This document shows, piece by piece, positions 35,014 to 36,596 of a stretch of 36,596 bases of DNA; position 1 is the stretch's first letter, and each line of letters begins with the position of its first letter. The stretch covers positions 1-36,596 of the forward strand of contig CAMPKC010000048.1 of the NCBI GenBank assembly GCA_946887045.1, written 5' to 3'. The stretch comes from an uncultured Sphingobacteriaceae bacterium (lineage in GTDB: Bacteria; Bacteroidota; Bacteroidia; Sphingobacteriales; Sphingobacteriaceae). The translations under genes were made by a program, and so were the position numbers. Under the pieces are notes generated by a model. The model did no database searches. It was not told the DNA's origin and saw nothing but the letters and a program-made list of their open reading frames with translations.

Positions 35014-36596
35014 TTATTCTCTGACGATAGATACAAAGCCTTTTAATTTGTCACGGCCAGATCCAAGATTTATGATATAATAATATGTTCCTTCTGCTAA
35101 GGCATCACCGTTATATGTGCCATCCCAATCATTGAGATATCCCTTTTTAGTGTAAACCACCCGTTCTGCCCGGTCGTATATTCTTACCTCATTGTCAGGA
35201 TATAAGTCAATATTTTTTACAATCCATATATCATTGACACCGTCCCCATTAGGGGAAAGAATATTATTGGGTATAAATTTGAAATCCTCCCGTGCTTCAA
35301 TCGTGATTTTTTGTTCAAAAGGACATCCGTTCGCATTGACTCCGCTGACTTTGTAAGTGGTAGTTTGTTTTGGACGAACGGTTAGTTTTTCCGTATTCTG
35401 ACCATTGATAATACCTGAAGCATCTGCCCATACATAATTAGACCCTCCTGACGCAGTTAAATTAATCCAATCACCTTTGGATACGGAAGATCCTTTGTCA
35501 CTTGTAATTTTAAGATCGGGTGACTTGTAAGTAGTTAATTTAAACACATGTATCACCTCATCCATTCCTCCATTAGTTGTACCCCCATTGTCTGTAATCC
35601 TGATGGTTATGTTTGCTACGCCGTTCGCATCCGGTTTTAACAGATACGTTAATTGGGCTGTTCCATTCGGACCGTTTTTAATGTCCAGCTTATCAAACAG
35701 GTTGTTATCTGAACTGACAGATAAAGTACAGGTCTGGTTTATTTCAGGACCGGCTGAAATGCCGCTTAGAGAAACAGTTTGCAACTCGGCGTTGGTACAG
35801 ATAACCTGATCTGCTATGGCATTGATCGTCGGTACTTCATTTACATCGTTTACTGTTATGGTAAAAATCTGCTCCAGGCTCATACTGCTATTATCAGTAG
35901 TTTGAACTCGGATCGAATAGGTATTTTTTCTTTCGAAATCAAAAGGCTGAGTTGTTAATAACTGCTTACCAGTAATCTTGAAAAACTCATTATCCGTATT
36001 TCCATTACCATTTACTAAGGAATAGTTGAAGTTTGTATTTCCATATGCACCTGTGGTGTTTAGCAATCCCACCAGGGTGCCACTAACCTTATTCTCATCA
36101 ATTGTTGAATTACTTAAAATCAACTCTCCAGGGGTGATGGTCAATGTTCCGTCTACATAACTGATGGTATAGTTTCCCGAAGAGGCACCACTTACATTTA
36201 CCGGATATGAACCAATTCCTGAACCAGTAAGTGCAGTAGTTGAAAAGGTTGGCTGAGTCAAAAGACTACCAGGGGTATCGCCATTTACAAAACCGCTATA
36301 ATTGGCTGTAAATATTGGATTAATTGCTCTGTATGCTTTCGTTTGGTTATTAGCTGTGATGGTTAGCGGAGCCTTCTCCACGCGCAGTAAGGCACCCGGG
36401 TTGCTTACATTATAATTACCCAGTTTATTGTCAGGATCTACCAGTGTAGCTACAATCGGATAGGTTCCCACGGGGGCAGTTGCCGCTGAACCGGTACTCG
36501 TATAGGTAGCAGTTAGGTTATCTCCGTTCTGGATACCACTGAAGGTTCCGGTGAAAGCAGTGAATGCCGAGCCGTAAGGTTTGCTCTTGTTATCAG
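35014..36596 (-). CDS. T9SS type B sorting domain protein with MBG and cadherin-like domains (partial, 5' end outside window)
   Basis: C-terminal part of a large cell-surface protein. The frame stays open to the window edge; the GTG at 36471 is an internal Val codon, so the start lies beyond 36596. From the left edge of the protein fragment there are MBG-type repeats (KPYGSAFTAFTGTFSG, LTITANNQTKAYRAINPIFT), a cadherin-like region (ILSNSTIDENKVSGTLVGLL, FTITVNDVNEVPTI), further Ig-like segments, and finally a gliding motility-associated C-terminal domain (about the last 90 residues: ILSPNGDGVNDIW, EVRIYDRAERVVY, LAEGTYYYIINLG). That last domain is the type B T9SS signal used by SprB-like adhesins. 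It is followed by PorP/SprF, its probable secretion partner. Role: adhesion or a surface structure, by family. Confidence 0.9.
   Translation of the reverse strand, partial: DNKSKPYGSAFTAFTGTFSGIQNGDNLTATYTSTGSAATAPVGTYPIVATLVDPDNKLGNYNVSNPGALLRVEKAPLTITANNQTKAYRAINPIFTANYSGFVNGDTPGSLLTQPTFSTTALTGSGIGSYPVNVSGASSGNYTISYVDGTLTITPGELILSNSTIDENKVSGTLVGLLNTTGAYGNTNFNYSLVNGNGNTDNEFFKITGKQLLTTQPFDFERKNTYSIRVQTTDNSSMSLEQIFTITVNDVNEVPTINAIADQVICTNAELQTVSLSGISAGPEINQTCTLSVSSDNNLFDKLDIKNGPNGTAQLTYLLKPDANGVANITIRITDNGGTTNGGMDEVIHVFKLTTYKSPDLKITSDKGSSVSKGDWINLTASGGSNYVWADASGIINGQNTEKLTVRPKQTTTYKVSGVNANGCPFEQKITIEAREDFKFIPNNILSPNGDGVNDIWIVKNIDLYPDNEVRIYDRAERVVYTKKGYLNDWDGTYNGDALAEGTYYYIINLGSGRDKLKGFVSIVRE

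Noticed and set aside
36469..36471. GTG as a possible start of the type B sorting-domain protein
   Set aside because: The frame continues upstream without a stop to the window edge and encodes more of the same MBG-type repeat, so this is an internal Val codon.
1..36596. CRISPR arrays, tRNA or rRNA genes, complete insertion sequences
   Set aside because: No regularly spaced direct repeats, no tRNA-like cloverleaf with conserved T-arm, and no transposase motif were seen on either strand.

Overview
This window looks like a glycan-degradation region of a member of the Bacteroidota, probably a soil or plant-associated Sphingobacteriaceae/Pedobacter-like organism. This rests on a hybrid two-component sensor with a Reg_prop propeller, a gliding-motility/type IX secretion (T9SS) type B C-terminal domain next to a PorP/SprF protein, a TTTG/TAnnTTTG-type promoter, moderate to low G+C, and long runs of secreted glycoside hydrolases. 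The taxonomic placement is inference.

Layout. (A) 472-9240, minus strand: a tight four-gene operon reading leftwards, GH27 -> tandem GH43-GH43 -> GH51 -> GH43-like stump fused to GH51, closed by a long hairpin at 413-451. (B) 9714-12134, plus strand: a single secreted GH2 enzyme with its own recognisable promoter. (C) 12153-18045: a sugar uptake and regulation module consisting of a sugar/H+ symporter and a cytoplasmic DUF5107-TPR protein (one minus-strand operon), with a divergent AraC regulator. (D) 18443-19828: a cytoplasmic FAD-linked BBE-like oxidase followed by a 96-nt inverted-repeat element. (E) 20151-32960, minus strand: a hybrid two-component regulator (HTCS), two GH115 alpha-glucuronidase-like enzymes, a GH43 and a GH28-fold protein, with hairpin terminators after the second GH115 and after GH28. 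(F) 34024-36596, minus strand: a T9SS type B cell-surface protein (5' end outside the window) and PorP/SprF.

How it may work together. The secreted exo-enzymes (arabinofuranosidases, GH43, GH27, GH2, GH115) would strip arabinose, galactose or arabinopyranose and glucuronic acid side groups from a branched plant polysaccharide such as glucuronoarabinoxylan, pectic arabinan/galactan or arabinogalactan. The symporter would import the released sugar. The HTCS would sense an oligosaccharide, and the AraC protein a small intracellular sugar. No SusC/SusD pair and no backbone endo-enzyme of a standard xylanase family is visible, so this is either part of a larger locus or a set of accessory enzymes.

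Most notable observations: a near-identical promoter-proximal element (TATGTTTG, 3-4 nt, TTAATAAACC) upstream of both the GH27 operon and the symporter operon; the DUF5107-TPR protein of unknown function locked to a sugar symporter; a GH27 enzyme lacking one of the paired sugar-binding aspartates; a GH28-fold enzyme lacking the carboxylate-binding RIK motif of polygalacturonases; and two GH115 paralogues that differ by a whole domain.
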